NCBI GenBank assembly: GCA_019787685.1
Contig: JAHNUO010000009.1
Location: 1,116,001-1,180,000 of the forward strand
Direction of reading: 5' to 3'
Origin: Chiua virens
Taxonomy: Eukaryota; Basidiomycota; Agaricomycetes; Boletales; Boletaceae
DNA length: 64,000 nucleotides
The notes under the pieces are model-generated. The model was not told the origin of the DNA. It was given only the letters and a program-made list of their open reading frames with translations, and did no database searches. Positions 1 through 11,849 of the stretch are shown here, piece after piece (the stretch's first letter is position 1; every line of letters begins with the position of its first letter). The position numbers and the translations under genes were made by a program.

Positions 1-266
1 TTTGTAGCAGGCGAAAACAACCAAGACTTGATGAGAATTTGATATGTCATGATCAGAATTAACAAAGAGAATAAATATGAAACAAGAGATTAATGAGTAG
101 AGCTATAGTAGCAACTCCCATGAGTGTTATTGGGGAATTTTCAAGGAGGATTTAACTAAAGAGCCTCCTTGATGGCCATAGACCTTCTATACTAAAGTAC
201 AGGGTTTGTATCTATTTGGTAAATTCTATATATAAGATCAGAGTCCATTGTGTTATTGATAGAATG
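1..266. other. AT-rich DNA, no gene recognised
   Basis: Purine-rich, CpG-poor sequence upstream of the first repeat copy. I see no reading frame or structure that can be supported. Confidence 0.4.
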
Positions 267-698
267 TGTTAGAGATCATATGACTCTAAGGTTGCTAACT
301 CCAGAACTCCAGAGTTATAGTGTTGGACAGGACTTTGCTTCAGCTTGTGTGCTGCACCCTTGGTCCCTGTATTTGCAGAGGTGCAGAGAACAGAGGTTAG
401 GGAAAACTCAACATATACTGTAGAGTCAAGTCAAGAAAGGTAAATACTATCAGGGTCTCTTGGAGAAATTGGAGTAAGTTGTATAAATAACTTCATATTT
501 AGAGTAAGGAAGTACAGTTGAAATATCTATAGTTTATATACTCAGAGGCAATCAGAGAATTAGTCATGGAGTGGAGAGATGAGTAATGCAGAGAAACAGA
601 GAATGATTAACAATGAGTAAGACAGACGAACAGGAAAATACATAACTGGAGGTAAGCTAGGTAACTAAGAAGGCCAGAGCTGTGCTCATAAGCAAGAC
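267..698 (+). repeat. Repeat family A, copy 1 (5' part only)
   Basis: Begins TGTTAGAGAYCATA and is followed directly by a second diverged copy starting at 699, so the two lie in tandem with a 432-bp offset. Shared landmarks include a 'ccagagttatag' block, 'ggtccctgtatttgcag' and 'caacayata'. An inverted third copy lies at 10241-10831. The TG start suggests an LTR-like origin, but no coding part of a parent element is attached. Confidence 0.6.
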
Positions 699-1370
699 TG
701 TTAGAGACCATATAACTTCAAGGTTGCCAACTCTGAATTTCTGGAGTTATAGTATTAGATGGGACTTGACCTTACCATATGTGTTATACCCTTGTCATAG
801 TCGGTCCCTGTATTTGCAGATGTATGGAGAATGGAGGACAGAGTAAGACTCAACACATAAAGTGAAGTTAAGATAAGTAAAGATTGTCAAGATCTTCTCA
901 GAGGGTTCAGAGTGAGTCATAGAGATAAACCAATATTCAGACTAAGGAGTTACAACCAAAGTAACTACAATGCAGAGGAATAGAAAATTAGTCACATAAC
1001 TGGAGGTGAGTCAGGTACTAAGAAAGCTAGAGCTATGATCATAGGTAAGACACAGATTTATGTACGACAATGAAAAGGGGAATAGATATATGTAATAAAA
1101 GTCTGGGGTCATGGAGTTGCATCCTGAGGGAGAATGACCTGGAGTTAATATCTGAGAAGGTCAGAGTTGGATCCAGAGGAACAGAGATGGAGCAGTATAC
1201 AACACAAGACACAGGTGTGTATACTAAAACAAAAGAAAAACACAGAGATATATAATGGAGGTTTGAAGTCATGAAGTTGTGTCCTAAGGAAGAACAACCT
1301 GGAGTTATATAACATCTAAGAAGTCAGAGTTGGATCTAGAGGAATGAAGACAGAACAGTATATGAGAGAA
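699..1370 (+). repeat. Repeat family A, copy 2, with internal duplication
   Basis: Second copy of the repeat starting TGTTAGAGACCA. Its 3' part contains a ~155-bp block present twice in tandem (about 1049-1200 and 1208-1362; both run from an 'agacacag' start to 'acagtata' or 'gcagtata'). The inverted copy at 10241-10831 has this block once, so the duplication is private to this copy. Confidence 0.6.
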
Positions 1371-4120
1371 TGTCAGTATAAGTCATAATAAGTAGGAATG
1401 AGTCAAGAGAAGTCAGAAATAAGGCACTGCCTTAGGAGTGAGAAGGTTGTAATGTATATAACCATCTATAGCCTTGGAATAGATAATGCTTAACACATCT
1501 ATATGAAGAAGGTATAGAAGACAAGTACACATGAGATAGAGGCAAGGCATTGTACATTGCATTGATGAAGGTAATGATGTGAAGAATAAAATGTTTTGTG
1601 ACAAGCATCATGATCAACATAGCATTTTTAACATAGGCCACTTACCCTCCCTTTGATTGAAGATGAACCAGGATGAATATCACACATTTCACCTTCTCCC
1701 AAATAAGTTCCAAAAGTAACTCTATCTACAGGTCTGTCAGCACCTACTGGTGGGTAGTGCTTGGAATAATGCAGATTTAACTGTAATCTTGAAAGTCCTT
1801 GGCATATCTGGTGGTTGGGAATGGAATAATTCTTCTATGGGATAGTCTAGTAGCTAGGGACATTTGGCATCTAATGCACAATCCATGAACAGAACTAATG
1901 AATGTGCAAAGAGTCCTCATTCACATTCATGTCATGAGTTGAAGTCTCATTTAGACCTTCCTAGACCATCTTTTGATCAAGATCCTTGTAGTTCAGATCA
2001 CTTTGGATACTTGACACATGGCTCTGTTTGCCACTTTGATCCCCTTAAGTTTCAAATCATTTCAGATCTTCACATTAGCTTTGCTTTTCTTCTCACTGTT
2101 CTGAATCTTCTCAAGATTCTCACTGGTGATCTAGATCACCTGTAGATCACATGTATTCCCATGCAATGCCTAGACATCCCTATCAGAATGATCACTCTAT
2201 ACATATCCCCCTGTATCTCCCCATGAATGCTTTTCCTTGCCTTGCTTCAATATATCCTTTCTCTTCTGCTTTTGTTATACATACTTAATATTGTGTAAGA
2301 TGCTTGTACACCCTCTCACCATCCTTGTTTCTGCTCCTCCTTGAGACCTCATGTGCATTTTGTCTCTCTCATTTGTTTCACTTCTGATCATTGCACAGGA
2401 AGCCATCCTAAAGAACTAGCTAGTTCTGGCACACAAGCATTTATGACTGACTGTGAACAAACCCCATGCACCCACACTTCTCCAAAGGTACATGTAGTTG
2501 TTACAACTACTCCTTGATCATGTCCTGAGCTTCCCATTAAAACCCCAGTGAAAGTCATTATAACTTACTACTAGATACAAAAACTTCACTCTTCAATCAA
2601 TAAGTTATTAATCATGAACAAGCCCATGATACCTCCTGGCTCCCCTTTTGGACCCACTTTAACAGTCATTGTGGCCATTCCTGAACTATATCCTGAAGAT
2701 CAAATTATTTACCTACAGTTAGATCATTGAATGCAGCAGTTTTCAAGGTCTGAAACAGAAATTTTTGTTCAGACACAGGATCTCATACCAACATTTCCCT
2801 GCCAAGAATGATTCTGTGAGACCTGCTCATCAAATGCAGCATCAATATGTGGAGTTAGACTGCCTTCTCCAACATGTTTTCCATACAAGCCAGTGTAATC
2901 TATTCCTTTCCTATGCTAGTTATAAGAGCAGACCAGAACAGTGATCTATAAACTTATCTGGAACAGTAAAAATACTCATTGCCATATTTATATAGCTGTA
3001 TGCACTCCTCATCAAGTCTTTCTTCCACAATGTTCTACAATGAATTTACGACTCTGAATTTCTTTGACAGATTCTTTAATTCTGTTTTTTGGTCATTTGC
3101 AAAGCATGTGTACAAAGGCTCTAAATAATTAAATGGTTTTATCCTGCCATTACATGAACTGAGTCTGAAGAAGGTTAATACAGATTATACCTCTACCTTG
3201 AGCCTACATGTTGAATCTGACAGCTTCCAAGACCTTCTTAAGATCTGAGCATGTGTTGAACAAATCTTCAGCACCAGGATAAAACACATGACTGATATAA
3301 CCATATCTGATATACTATTATCACAAATGTATGTCTTTATCTTGAAGAAAACAACAAACCTGTGAGGATAATATGAACCATCTATTTCTGTTCTTCAGCT
3401 GTGGAGTGATTGTAAATCACCTTGTTTGACAAGGTTTCTCACATTCCCATAATTAAGTAATCAATAGCCCCTGAGTGACTAGTGCTTGTCATGTTGGTAT
3501 TTGAAAGTTTGCTGTGTTGGCAATTGAATACATGAAAGGCTGACTAGCAATGACATTACTGTTGATACCTCTTCACCTTGCTTGGATTCTTCCCTAACCT
3601 TGTTGAACAAAATGGGCTACTCTATCTCTCTGATAGGCTTGTCATCCCACTATCAATGCACTGTGAAAAGATTTTTTATCTGGCCTACAACATCCTTGGC
3701 CATGTCTCTTGAGAAAAGACTTATGACCTACTATGTCAAGCACACTACCGGCCTAACATGTACCACAAGCTGTTGCAGTCCTATATCCCTGCCTGTTCTA
3801 AATGTATGTAGAACAAATCCCCAACCACTACACTGCTTCTCAAAGTTGTGCATATCACTGAATGTGTATAATGTCAACCTGTATGAAGGGGAAATAATAA
3901 TAGTCATCTCCCCAGCCCTCACAAGGGCTCACTCTGTCTGATCTAAGTCACTTGCACACCTCATCTGACAACAGTAGGGAATAGCACAGGTACAGCTATG
4001 AGTATGTGTGATGTGTGATGTGGCAATGCTGCTTCCCTTCCCTCATCCTTACTTGCCCTGTGTTCACCACTGCTCTGACCCTCGTGTGCATATGTGAGTA
4101 CAAACTCACTCTTGTGGTCA
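1371..4120. other. Long CpG-poor stretch without a recognisable gene
   Basis: The open frames here are short (the longest is 119 codons at 3582-3941), show no motif I recognise, and have no supporting start context or neighbours. The sequence is AT-rich with very few CpG. It is probably decayed repeat DNA; nothing specific can be supported. Confidence 0.4.
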
Positions 4121-4129
4121 CTCTCACCT

Positions 4130-4915
4130 CACCCTTGCCTTGCCTAGCTCTCACCCTGCCTGACAACAATGACAACAATAACACGATAACTGCTATAATG
4201 CGGTTGTCATGTTGTCGTTGTCACTCTAGCCCTCATCACTGCCTTCACCTCACTTCGCCTCACCTTGCCTTGCCTCTCCCTCACCTCATTGATCTTGCCC
4301 TCGTCGCCCTCACCTTGTGTCTCACCCTCCCTTGCCTGACAATGATGATGATGATAATGATGATGACGACGATGACACGATAACTGCTATAATGCAGTTG
4401 TCACATTGTCGTCACCCTCATTGCCCTCTCTCTTTCCCTTGTCACTCTTTTCCTTGTCACCCTCATCTTTGCCTTCATCACCTCGCCTCACCTGACAACG
4501 ACAATAATGACAACAATGCAATAACTGCATTATAGTGGTTGTCACATCGTCATCGCCTTCACCTCATCTCACTCCTTACTTTGCCCCATCACCCTCATTG
4601 CTCTTGCCCTCGTCATTGTTGCCTTCACTTCACCTCACCCCTCATCCTGCCCAACAACAACAACAACAACAACAATGATAACTGCATTAAGCAGTTACCA
4701 CATCGTTATCACCTTCACTTCACCTCACCCCTCACCTTGCCTGACAACAACAACAACACAATAACTGCATTATAGTGGTTATCACATCGTTGTTGTCCTC
4801 GTCATCATTGCCTTTGCCTCACCTCATCCCTCACCTTGCCTGACAACAACAACAACAACAACAATGCAATAACTGCATTATAGCAGTTATCACATTATTA
4901 TCGCCCTTGTTGCTC
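4130..4915 (+). repeat. Hairpin-containing satellite array, part 1
   Basis: Imperfect tandem units of roughly 80-200 bp. Each has a CTCACC/CTTGCCTGACAA stretch, a short CAA/GAT trinucleotide run, and an imperfect palindrome of the form GATAACTGC-ATTATA-GCAGTTATC followed by CACATCGT. Palindromes occur near 4182, 4377, 4517, 4676, 4757 and 4865. Open frames in this stretch (for example 4015-4383) are low-complexity Asn/Asp/His/Leu-rich artefacts. Confidence 0.75.
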
Positions 4916-4918
4916 TCA

Positions 4919-5837
4919 CTAGGGAATGGCATGGGTTCGGGTAACCTGCTCAGGTCTTGGGTGTGGGTACCTCTCGGGTGTGGGTGCAGGTATTGGCTGT
5001 TGCCACCCATGGCTCTACCCGTACCTGTGCACCAGGTGTCCGAGTTTACTCAAAAAAATTATACTAACTATACAGTACATGCAATCAAATCACCACTATC
5101 TCAACACCAGCTTTGAGGCTTGTGATTGAGATCTGATAGATTTGGGGAATACAGGTGCATACACAATTTTTTTTCCCTGCTGCCATGCTTGTGCTAATCC
5201 TACCCCTCCTCCCCCAATATCAGTTCATATCTCACCATCCCTTGCATTGCTTGATTCACCACTTCACAGGCATTGAACCTCATCATATCTGATAAGGTTT
5301 GCATGCCTTTGAAGCAGCAATTCTCTTGACAACTTCCAACATTGCCTTCTCCTCCTCCTACCCCCCTGGGCAACATTTACCTAGTATCTCACCACCACCT
5401 GCGTCACTTGATTCACCACTTCACAGGCATCAAACCTCATTATATCCAATGAGGTTCACATGCCTCTGAAGCAGTGATTTGTTCTCGATGACTTCCAACA
5501 TTGCCTCCTCCTTCTCCTTCTCCTACCCCCCTAGGCAACATTCACCTTGTATCTCACCATCACCTGCATCACTTGATTTGCCACTTCACAGGCATTGAAC
5601 CTCATCATATCTGATGAGGTTCGCATGCCTTTGAAGCAGCAATTTGCTCTCAATGACTTCTAACATTGCCTCCTCCTCCTCATTCATGGGTATACCCAAC
5701 CAGGGTATACCCACAGGTGCTTTTCTACATACCCTTGCACAGGTATGATACCTGAGATGGGGGTATGGGTATTCACCGGGTGCAGGTGTGGGTAAGGGCC
5801 CAGATACCCAAGGGTTTACCCAGGCCAATCCCTAGTC
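4919..5837. mobile_element. Candidate non-autonomous element with GGGT-rich inverted ends
   Basis: The left end at 4919 reads CTAGGGAATGGC followed by GGGT-rich sequence. The right end at 5837, read on the other strand, is CTAGGGATTGGC followed by similar sequence. The segment splits the hairpin satellite, whose units resume at about 5838, as expected for an insertion. It encodes no protein and carries about three ~160-bp tandem repeats. No clean target-site duplication was found, so the boundaries are inferred. Similar GGGT/ACCC-rich ends recur at 6201-6288, 16455-16620 and 43945-45045. Confidence 0.45.
5249..5690 (+). repeat. ~160-bp tandem repeat, three copies
   Basis: Units begin TTGATT(C/T)(A/G)CCACTTCACAGG at about 5251, 5408 and 5573 (steps of 157 and 165 bp). 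Each unit holds an inverted repeat. In the third copy it is AACCTCATCA and TGATGAGGTT around a TATC loop (5598-5621), extended outward by GGCAT/ATGCC arms with a one-base offset. Confidence 0.75.
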
Positions 5838-6200
5838 CTCACCCTCATCACCCTTGTTGTCATAACCTTTGCTTCACCTTATCTCTCACCTTGCCTGACA
5901 ATGATGATAACAATGATGACGATGATGTGATAACCACTACAACACAGTTGTCATGTTGTTGTCGCCCTTGCCCTTGTCTTCATCGCCTTTGCCCTCGCTT
6001 CACCTCTGCTCCTGGCTTTTCCCTCACCTCATCTCTCACCTTGCCTGATAACAATGCAATGACTGTGATAATGCGGTCATCATGTTGTCATCACCTTCAC
6101 CTTACCTCTCACCTTACCCTACCTGATGACAATGATGTAATAACTGCATTATCGCAGTTGTTACGTTATCATCACTCTTTCCCTTTGTCTCACCACATTT
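5838..6200 (+). repeat. Hairpin-containing satellite array, part 2
   Basis: Continuation of the 4130-4915 array after the inserted segment: CTCACCTTGCCTGA blocks, GAT/AAC runs and palindromes near 5927, 6056 and 6133, such as TAATAACTGC-ATTATC-GCAGTTGTTA. Confidence 0.7.
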
Positions 6201-6288
6201 GACAGGCAACCTACGGGTCAACCTGTACCCATACCCGTTCCCATTCCCATGGGTCTGTACCCAGTGCAGGTATGGGTCAGTTCCCTAG
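6201..6288 (-). repeat. GGGT/ACCC-rich element end
   Basis: Dense CCCATACCCG and GGGTATGGGT words ending in TTCCCTAG, which is the inverted form of the CTAGGGAA start at 4919. It may be a third terminus of the same family or the outer end of a nested copy. Confidence 0.4.
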
Positions 6289-6579
6289 ACAACATGTTAT
6301 GAGCCCTGTGCTCTGACCTAGACCAGACCAAGAATTATCACATGTTATGATTCCTTCCCAACCAACACCACCAGTACCAGCACAGCCACTACCCCCCTTC
6401 AGCACATCTAATTAACTTCCTCCTATTAGCACCATTACTGCTTTCCCACTGGCACCCATTGTCATACCATCTTCAAATTCTGCCACCATATTGCCAGCTA
6501 CTATGCCATCAGTTTCAACCTACACCACCATGCCTGCCATCATCTTCACAAAAAATGAAAAACTCACAAACAAAACTGG

Positions 6580-6795
6580 ATCACATAGAAGATACATATT
6601 ACTATTATTCTAAAGCATAAGGGAGTTTGGGATGTCATAACTGATGAGACTCCCAATCCCCCAGGTTCTGAAACTGATTCCACTGTTGTCCAATGGACAG
6701 GACAAGACTTAGTCACATGTGCACAATTTGTTGTTTTGCTCACCGATAAGCAAGTCCTCCATATCACTGACTGTGATACTGCAGCCCAGATGTGG
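6580..6795 (+). pseudogene. Copia-type gag (UBN2-like) fragment
   Basis: One frame reads ILKHKGVWDVITDE, then a W-containing linker, then a helix with QFVVLLTDKQVLHITD and DTAAQMWQVL. In established terms this is the pattern of Ty1/copia gag UBN2-type domains: a tryptophan-containing 'glWdvv' start and a TAxxMWxxL end. The frame breaks at a stop just upstream and at TGA after QVL. No integrase or RT sequence is attached. It is a short decayed gag relic of a copia element. The match is by motif memory only. Confidence 0.45.
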
Positions 6796-6796
6796 C

Positions 6797-9450
6797 AAGT
6801 ACTGTGAGTGAAGTCAAAGTAAAGTCAAGAGTCAATTATGACAGAGGAGTAAAAACATTGGTCAACATGACAATAGACTGCCTTAGGTTAAGAGTAGGCA
6901 AGTAAAGACAAGACAACACTCAGGTAGATTGAGCTGACTAAGACTAAGACCAGGAAGTATCATTGGGGGTTCATATACATAGATATAAGATCAAAGGGTG
7001 TCCCCAGAAAAACAGGACCAAGCAAAGGGGCAAAGAGATGTGATAGCACCAAGAAATAAGAATGAAGAGGGAGTCATACAATGATGACTGAATCAAAGAA
7101 AACAAGATAAAGTATATAACAATATGATCTACTCACAAGGGCAGAGTCATAGAATGGAATAGCTAAGGTAAAAATCCATTATGAAAATAGAGTTATCAAG
7201 GCAAGGAAAAGAGAAAGTTGTAACATTACCCCAGTGCTAAGGGGTCAAGTTACCAAATAAAGACAATCCTAAGGGTCCCAAGTAGGCTTGGGAACAAGTG
7301 AAAAGAGAATCTGAACAAAAGAAAAGTATTCAAGAAGCAAGCCTGATAGAACTAGGAGAAAATGAGGTGATCAGGGCAATCAGCATAGTGATAGAAAGCT
7401 AGGAATGAGGGCTATCCAATGGTACAAGAATTGAAGGATCTGACACAGTACACCAGGAGATATAGTGATTTGATAAGGGGAGTTGACATAAGATCAAAAA
7501 ATGGGGGCAGTTTTAGGCTCATGCTAAGGAGCAGGTAGGTCTGTGATGAAGCAGGGACAGTGAGAAGGCAGGAGAGTTCAGTGATGACCAGATAGAGACA
7601 GGGAGACACTCAATAAAGAGGTTAACAAAGAAATCAAAGATCAGAAGTTTGAGGCAGGGGCAACAGCAAATAACTTAAGCCTGTAAAGGTTTGGGTGTTT
7701 CACAGACCTTCAAGTGGTGCTCACAAACCCCACCCTCTTGCAACCTTCTCACCTGGAGCAAAGCTAGACATCATTCATGCAGCCTTAGTTAGCACATAAA
7801 CTTTGGGAAAAACCACCAGGAACCTGCATTGGTTGTCAACACTATCTTACTGCAGATCCTATGATGATGTTCAGAAGGCATTTTCAGTTAGGTTCAATGG
7901 AGGCTCCCATTTCATGTGGATTCCCCCAGAATGCAAGTTTACTTTCAGATTCATGAATTACATTCTATATTGCCTTTGGCATGCTTCTTGTTCTATCTTT
8001 CTAGAGACCTTTGCTGCAAACTTGTCTGCCTGGCATAGTACATAGATGAGCTGCAGTCAAAATTCATTGATGAAGTGCAGGACCAGTGTTATCCACCTGG
8101 CATCAGACTTCCCTTCCATGGCCATGAACTTTTAAATGAAAGGCATCAGAGGTTTAAGCAAAGGATTAGAGAGTCAGAGGGTTAGTGCTTGGCACATAAA
8201 ACATTTGGAGATGATTGGTGACCACTCATTCTACCCATTGGGACAGACAAAACTGTAAATAATATTGCCATAGTGAGATCATGGCCTAGCTAATGATAAG
8301 TGTGGAAGTAAAACAGTTGCAATTGTGATTGCCGGGCATACCTTGATACTCTGTCACCTAGTTCAATGCGCTGTTTATTGACAAAGAGAGATGTTAATAA
8401 AGGTAGCAGGAAGTGTGGCAGGGCCTGGATGTCATATTGAGGTGAAAAGGTAGATTTTCACATATACATTTGCCTACAGCAGTGAACCAGATTCATCTCC
8501 CTTACCACCTACCAGTACCTGTCCTACTATTCTATGTATCCACTTTAATATGGTTTGTTCTCTCTGTCTGCCAGGTTGAACCAAGGTTGAACCAGAAAGG
8601 ATAGCTTGAGAGGATTAACCATAGCAACCAATGCTTACTGTAATCAACCCTCTCAAGTGACTAGTAGTCCCATAGATAGTGTTGTATGTTGTAGCTAGTC
8701 CCAACCACCAGTGTACCACCTCCTACCTGCTCCAGTGGGGTTCTCCCTCCTTACTATCCCCTGTGACATACCAATTGCATTCACACTACTGGCAGAGTTG
8801 CCACCTTTGACTATGACCAGGTTCATGACTACCTTCAGTGCTCATGCTGATAGTACTCAAGGTTCTTGCAAGCAGGCTGTTCTTCTATGCCTCCATTAGA
8901 TAAAATGTCTAACACTCTATTGACCTCTCCCAGTGAACAATCTACTTTGGCCCTTGAGTGGTGGTATTCTTGAGATGGTGAGTATGCTTTCCTCTTGCTG
9001 GTATGTGGACTTATGATAGTGGATCAGGATGTCTAGCCAGGGCTGGAGAATACTCTTAGCATTTTGTTCTCACTACCGAGGCTTCTGTCCTACATCCAGT
9101 TAAGCAGTGAAGAGGGGACACATTAGTGCAGTGCAGCAAAACAACAGAGGAGGCACTTTCACAATGTCTAAGTCCCTAACATCAACTCTTCTCCACTAGC
9201 CAATGAATGTATATAATTTCACCAGCAATCATGATTCTGATCACTTTTCCATGGAGAAAGCTCTGTTTGGATAAGTTCAAGCTCATAAGAACCCTATCTT
9301 TGATCCTCTCAATTGCATTTCATTGACACTGCTTGACATCACACCATTAACCTCCAGGGTACTAGTACTAGTGAAAAACCTGCTTTTATTCTTCCTGAAT
9401 CTATGACAGTTTGCCTATGACCATCCGAGTTCTGTCCATTACTGGGTCAC
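6797..9450. other. Purine-rich then mixed DNA, no supported gene
   Basis: 6797-7690 is A/G-rich on the plus strand, like the start of the window, and may be a decayed LTR or repeat. A short frame at 7803-8045 (80 codons) with several Trp, Phe and Cys residues is unrecognised and may be a gene relic. The rest shows only short frames without motifs. Confidence 0.35.
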
Positions 9451-9451
9451 C

Positions 9452-10003
9452 ATGTTTCTCTCTTCCATGGTAGTTTGGACCCTTCCTCATGAGTATCAAT
9501 TCTTGAGTCACCTCACAGAACCCAAAATCAAGCCAGGCAGCAAGATTGCTAATGAGCAAGCCAGGAGTGCCATGAAGCAATGTGTAGACCTGGAGATCCA
9601 CAGAGAAGTCAAAAGAAAGTGCCCAAAGGTACAGGACATGGTGAAAAGTGTCAAGATGTTACAGACAATATCAATTGAGGGGAAAAGTGGAGTTGCAAGC
9701 ACCTGTGAGCAATTAATAATGGCTGATGACAAATATGATCAGCATAATGAATCCATCAATGAGCACTCACCAAAAGATCCCCCAGACCTATCTCCATCAC
9801 TGGATAGGCACCCAGACCAAATGCAAGTCAAACCAGACAATTCCAAGAGCTCCAAGCTTGAGGAGAGAAGATGGATATCAGTGACCTATAGAGCTATGGG
9901 CACTGAACCTGAAGCAAATGCATTGCCAGCACCAAGACACATCCAGAACACTAGAAACAGGCTAAATGAGCTATTGGAAGTACTCATTCCAATTCCTTAC
10001 TAA
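9452..10003 (+). CDS. Hypothetical protein, 183 codons, unrecognised
   Basis: This is the longest open frame in the first 20 kb. It starts at an ATG and stops before the inverted repeat-A copy at 10241. The product would be hydrophilic, Lys/Glu/Ser/Pro-rich in its second half, with no signal peptide, membrane segment or metal-binding motif. A few hydrophobic residues precede a basic stretch (EVKRKCPKV). It contains no CpG apart from near the start, like the decayed DNA around it. It may be an exon of a dead gene or a chance frame. No function is assigned. Confidence 0.25.
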   Translation: MFLSSMVVWTLPHEYQFLSHLTEPKIKPGSKIANEQARSAMKQCVDLEIHREVKRKCPKVQDMVKSVKMLQTISIEGKSGVASTCEQLIMADDKYDQHNESINEHSPKDPPDLSPSLDRHPDQMQVKPDNSKSSKLEERRWISVTYRAMGTEPEANALPAPRHIQNTRNRLNELLEVLIPIPY

Positions 10004-10240
10004 AGCCTACTCAGGCATAGCAATCCTCAACCATGTAGCAAGCCTTCATGCATGGCACTATCTCCATGGTCTACTATGGAACCATGGCTCATTGGACAAA
10101 ACCAGATCCATTCTAGAAAGGATGTCTCACCTAGCCCTGTTTTCATCCACCCACATGAAACACATCCCCTTCAAATGATCCCACCTACTTTTGTTCCTCA
10201 CTTACCAAGACATGAGTAGGCCTTGAGATTTGGCCATCTA

Positions 10241-10831
10241 TGTGTGTGTTATATACTGTTCTGTCTCTGTTCCTCCAGATATAACTCTAACCTTCTTAGG
10301 TGATAACTCCAGGTTAATCTCTCTCAGGATACAACTCTGTGATCCTGGACTTCCATTACATATATATGTTCCTCTTGTTGTTTTAGTATATAAACCTGTG
10401 TCTTGCTTACAAGCACCACTCTGGCTTCTTCCCAAATCACCTCTGGTTATGTAGTTTCCCAATACCCATCTTACTCAGATTTAGTTATTCTCTATTTCTC
10501 TGTATTATTCATCTTTCTACTCCATGACTAATGTTGCTGTTTCCTCCAAGTATATAAATTGTAGTTACTTGCTTGTAACTCCTTAGTCTGAATATTAGTT
10601 TATTTCTACAACTTGCTCCAAACCCTCCAAGAAAACCTTGATGGTCTTCACTTTGCTCAACTCCACTTTATGTGTTGAGTCCTATTCTGACCTCCATTCT
10701 CTGCACATCCATAAATATAGGGACCAACTGTGACAAGGGTGCACCACATGTACAATGAAGCCAAGTCCTATCCAATGCTACAACTCCAGAGATCTGGAGT
10801 TGGTAACCTCAGAGTTGTGTGGTCTCTAACA
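10241..10831 (-). repeat. Repeat family A, copy 3 (inverted)
   Basis: On the minus strand this begins TGTTAGAGACCAC and follows copies 1 and 2 (267-1370) through nearly all landmarks, ending near CAGTATATAACACACACA. TG at one end and CA at the other fit an LTR-like unit of 591 bp. No internal element sequence lies on either side. Confidence 0.6.
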
Positions 10832-10890
10832 GCATGTCTCATTATAACCTTCCATATCATCTCCTGGCTAGAAGAATTCACTGTCCCTTT

Positions 10891-11517
10891 TGTAATAACC
10901 TAGAACAAATGAAGGACTTGCAATAGTGAAGTGAGGGTTGTAGACAATATTGAAGATCAATAAGCAAGCAATGTCCAACAAGTGAGGTAAGAACTATGAA
11001 GGGAGACTCAGTCAGAGATTATTGGGAGAAACCCAAAGGTGAACTTTATTAGAGTTCCCTGGGTGCTGAATTCAAGTCTTATATACTAAAAGTACAATGG
11101 AGTTCTAATCTGAGTATGAACTACATAGATAATGAATAGTGTCCTGATTGGATGATAAGGTATGAATACATGAGGAACACATGAGGTGCACAGGTATCTG
11201 GTGGTGAAGCATGTGGTTAAGGCATGGTGTATGAGTCATAGATAAGGCAATGAGAAAACAATGCAGTAACAATGTGGTATAAGCATGTTATATGGTAAGC
11301 ACTGCATTGTGAGTCATAATGAATGATGGATAAGAGATAACATGTGATAACATGTATCTAATGATAAATTATAGTGAGTCATAATGTGGCAGCCAATGGG
11401 GTATGATCCTGAGGACAGCCTTGACATGAGACAAAGTATGCCATAATAGATAATGGAAAGAGTTGAGGAAGAGCGAAAGCTTAATGAGTGAAACCATGAT
11501 TGTAACACCTTCTATAT
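10891..11517 (-). mobile_element. Solo LTR (minus orientation), gypsy-like family 2
   Basis: A 627-bp unit with TG...CA ends: TGTAATAACCTAG at the left and GATTGTAACA at the right. Read on the minus strand it starts TGTTACAATC and ends CTAGGTTATTACA, closely similar in layout to the plus-strand LTR at 15055-15696. Both share the 'caaggctgtcc...ggatcata' type block and the GTATATAAG-like TATA region seen in the 430-bp gypsy LTRs. The flanks CCTTT and CCTTC form a 5-bp target duplication with one mismatch. No internal coding sequence is attached. Confidence 0.7.
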
Positions 11518-11562
11518 CCAAATTTAATTCATTCCTTGATTCATACATTCATAGAAACCATG

Positions 11563-11802
11563 TTAAATTGGAACAAAATGAATCCTGTCTGCCCATAGTT
11601 TCATTTTCCTTTTCCACAATGCACTGCTATCATGCATCTCACCCACCCAGTTGACTGAATGTCCAAGAAAATCAACTCTGTCATTCAGACCCTCTATGGA
11701 GGTCTCTAGACCATCCATTCTCTTTGTCAATTTCCTCACTTCCTTTCCCATTTCACTAATGTTGGTCCCATGGGTCTGTAGGTCATTTAAAACATCTACC
11801 AT
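11563..11802 (-). CDS. Short coiled-coil ORF, probably a gene relic
   Basis: A 79-codon frame whose product has heptad-like hydrophobic spacing (MVDVLNDLQTH, then MGKEVRKLTKRMDGLETSIEG), consistent with a coiled coil over about residues 1-55. It sits between the solo LTR ending at 11517 and a possible upstream extension to about 11842. It may be one exon of a host gene or the N-terminal part of a retroelement gag broken by the LTR insertion. I do not recognise the family. Confidence 0.25.
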   Translation of the reverse strand: MVDVLNDLQTHGTNISEMGKEVRKLTKRMDGLETSIEGLNDRVDFLGHSVNWVGEMHDSSALWKRKMKLWADRIHFVPI

Positions 11803-11849
11803 AGAAGTGTTTTCTAAAGAGCATATTTGGTCAGATCAATAAAGGTTGG

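Noticed and set aside
4015..4775. Open frames rich in Asn, Asp, His and Leu across the satellite
   Set aside because: They are translations of trinucleotide runs and CTCACC repeats, with no start context or conserved domain.
5249..5690. CRISPR-like array from regularly spaced repeats
   Set aside because: Whole ~160-bp units repeat, with no short conserved repeat alternating with unique spacers, and the genome is eukaryotic.
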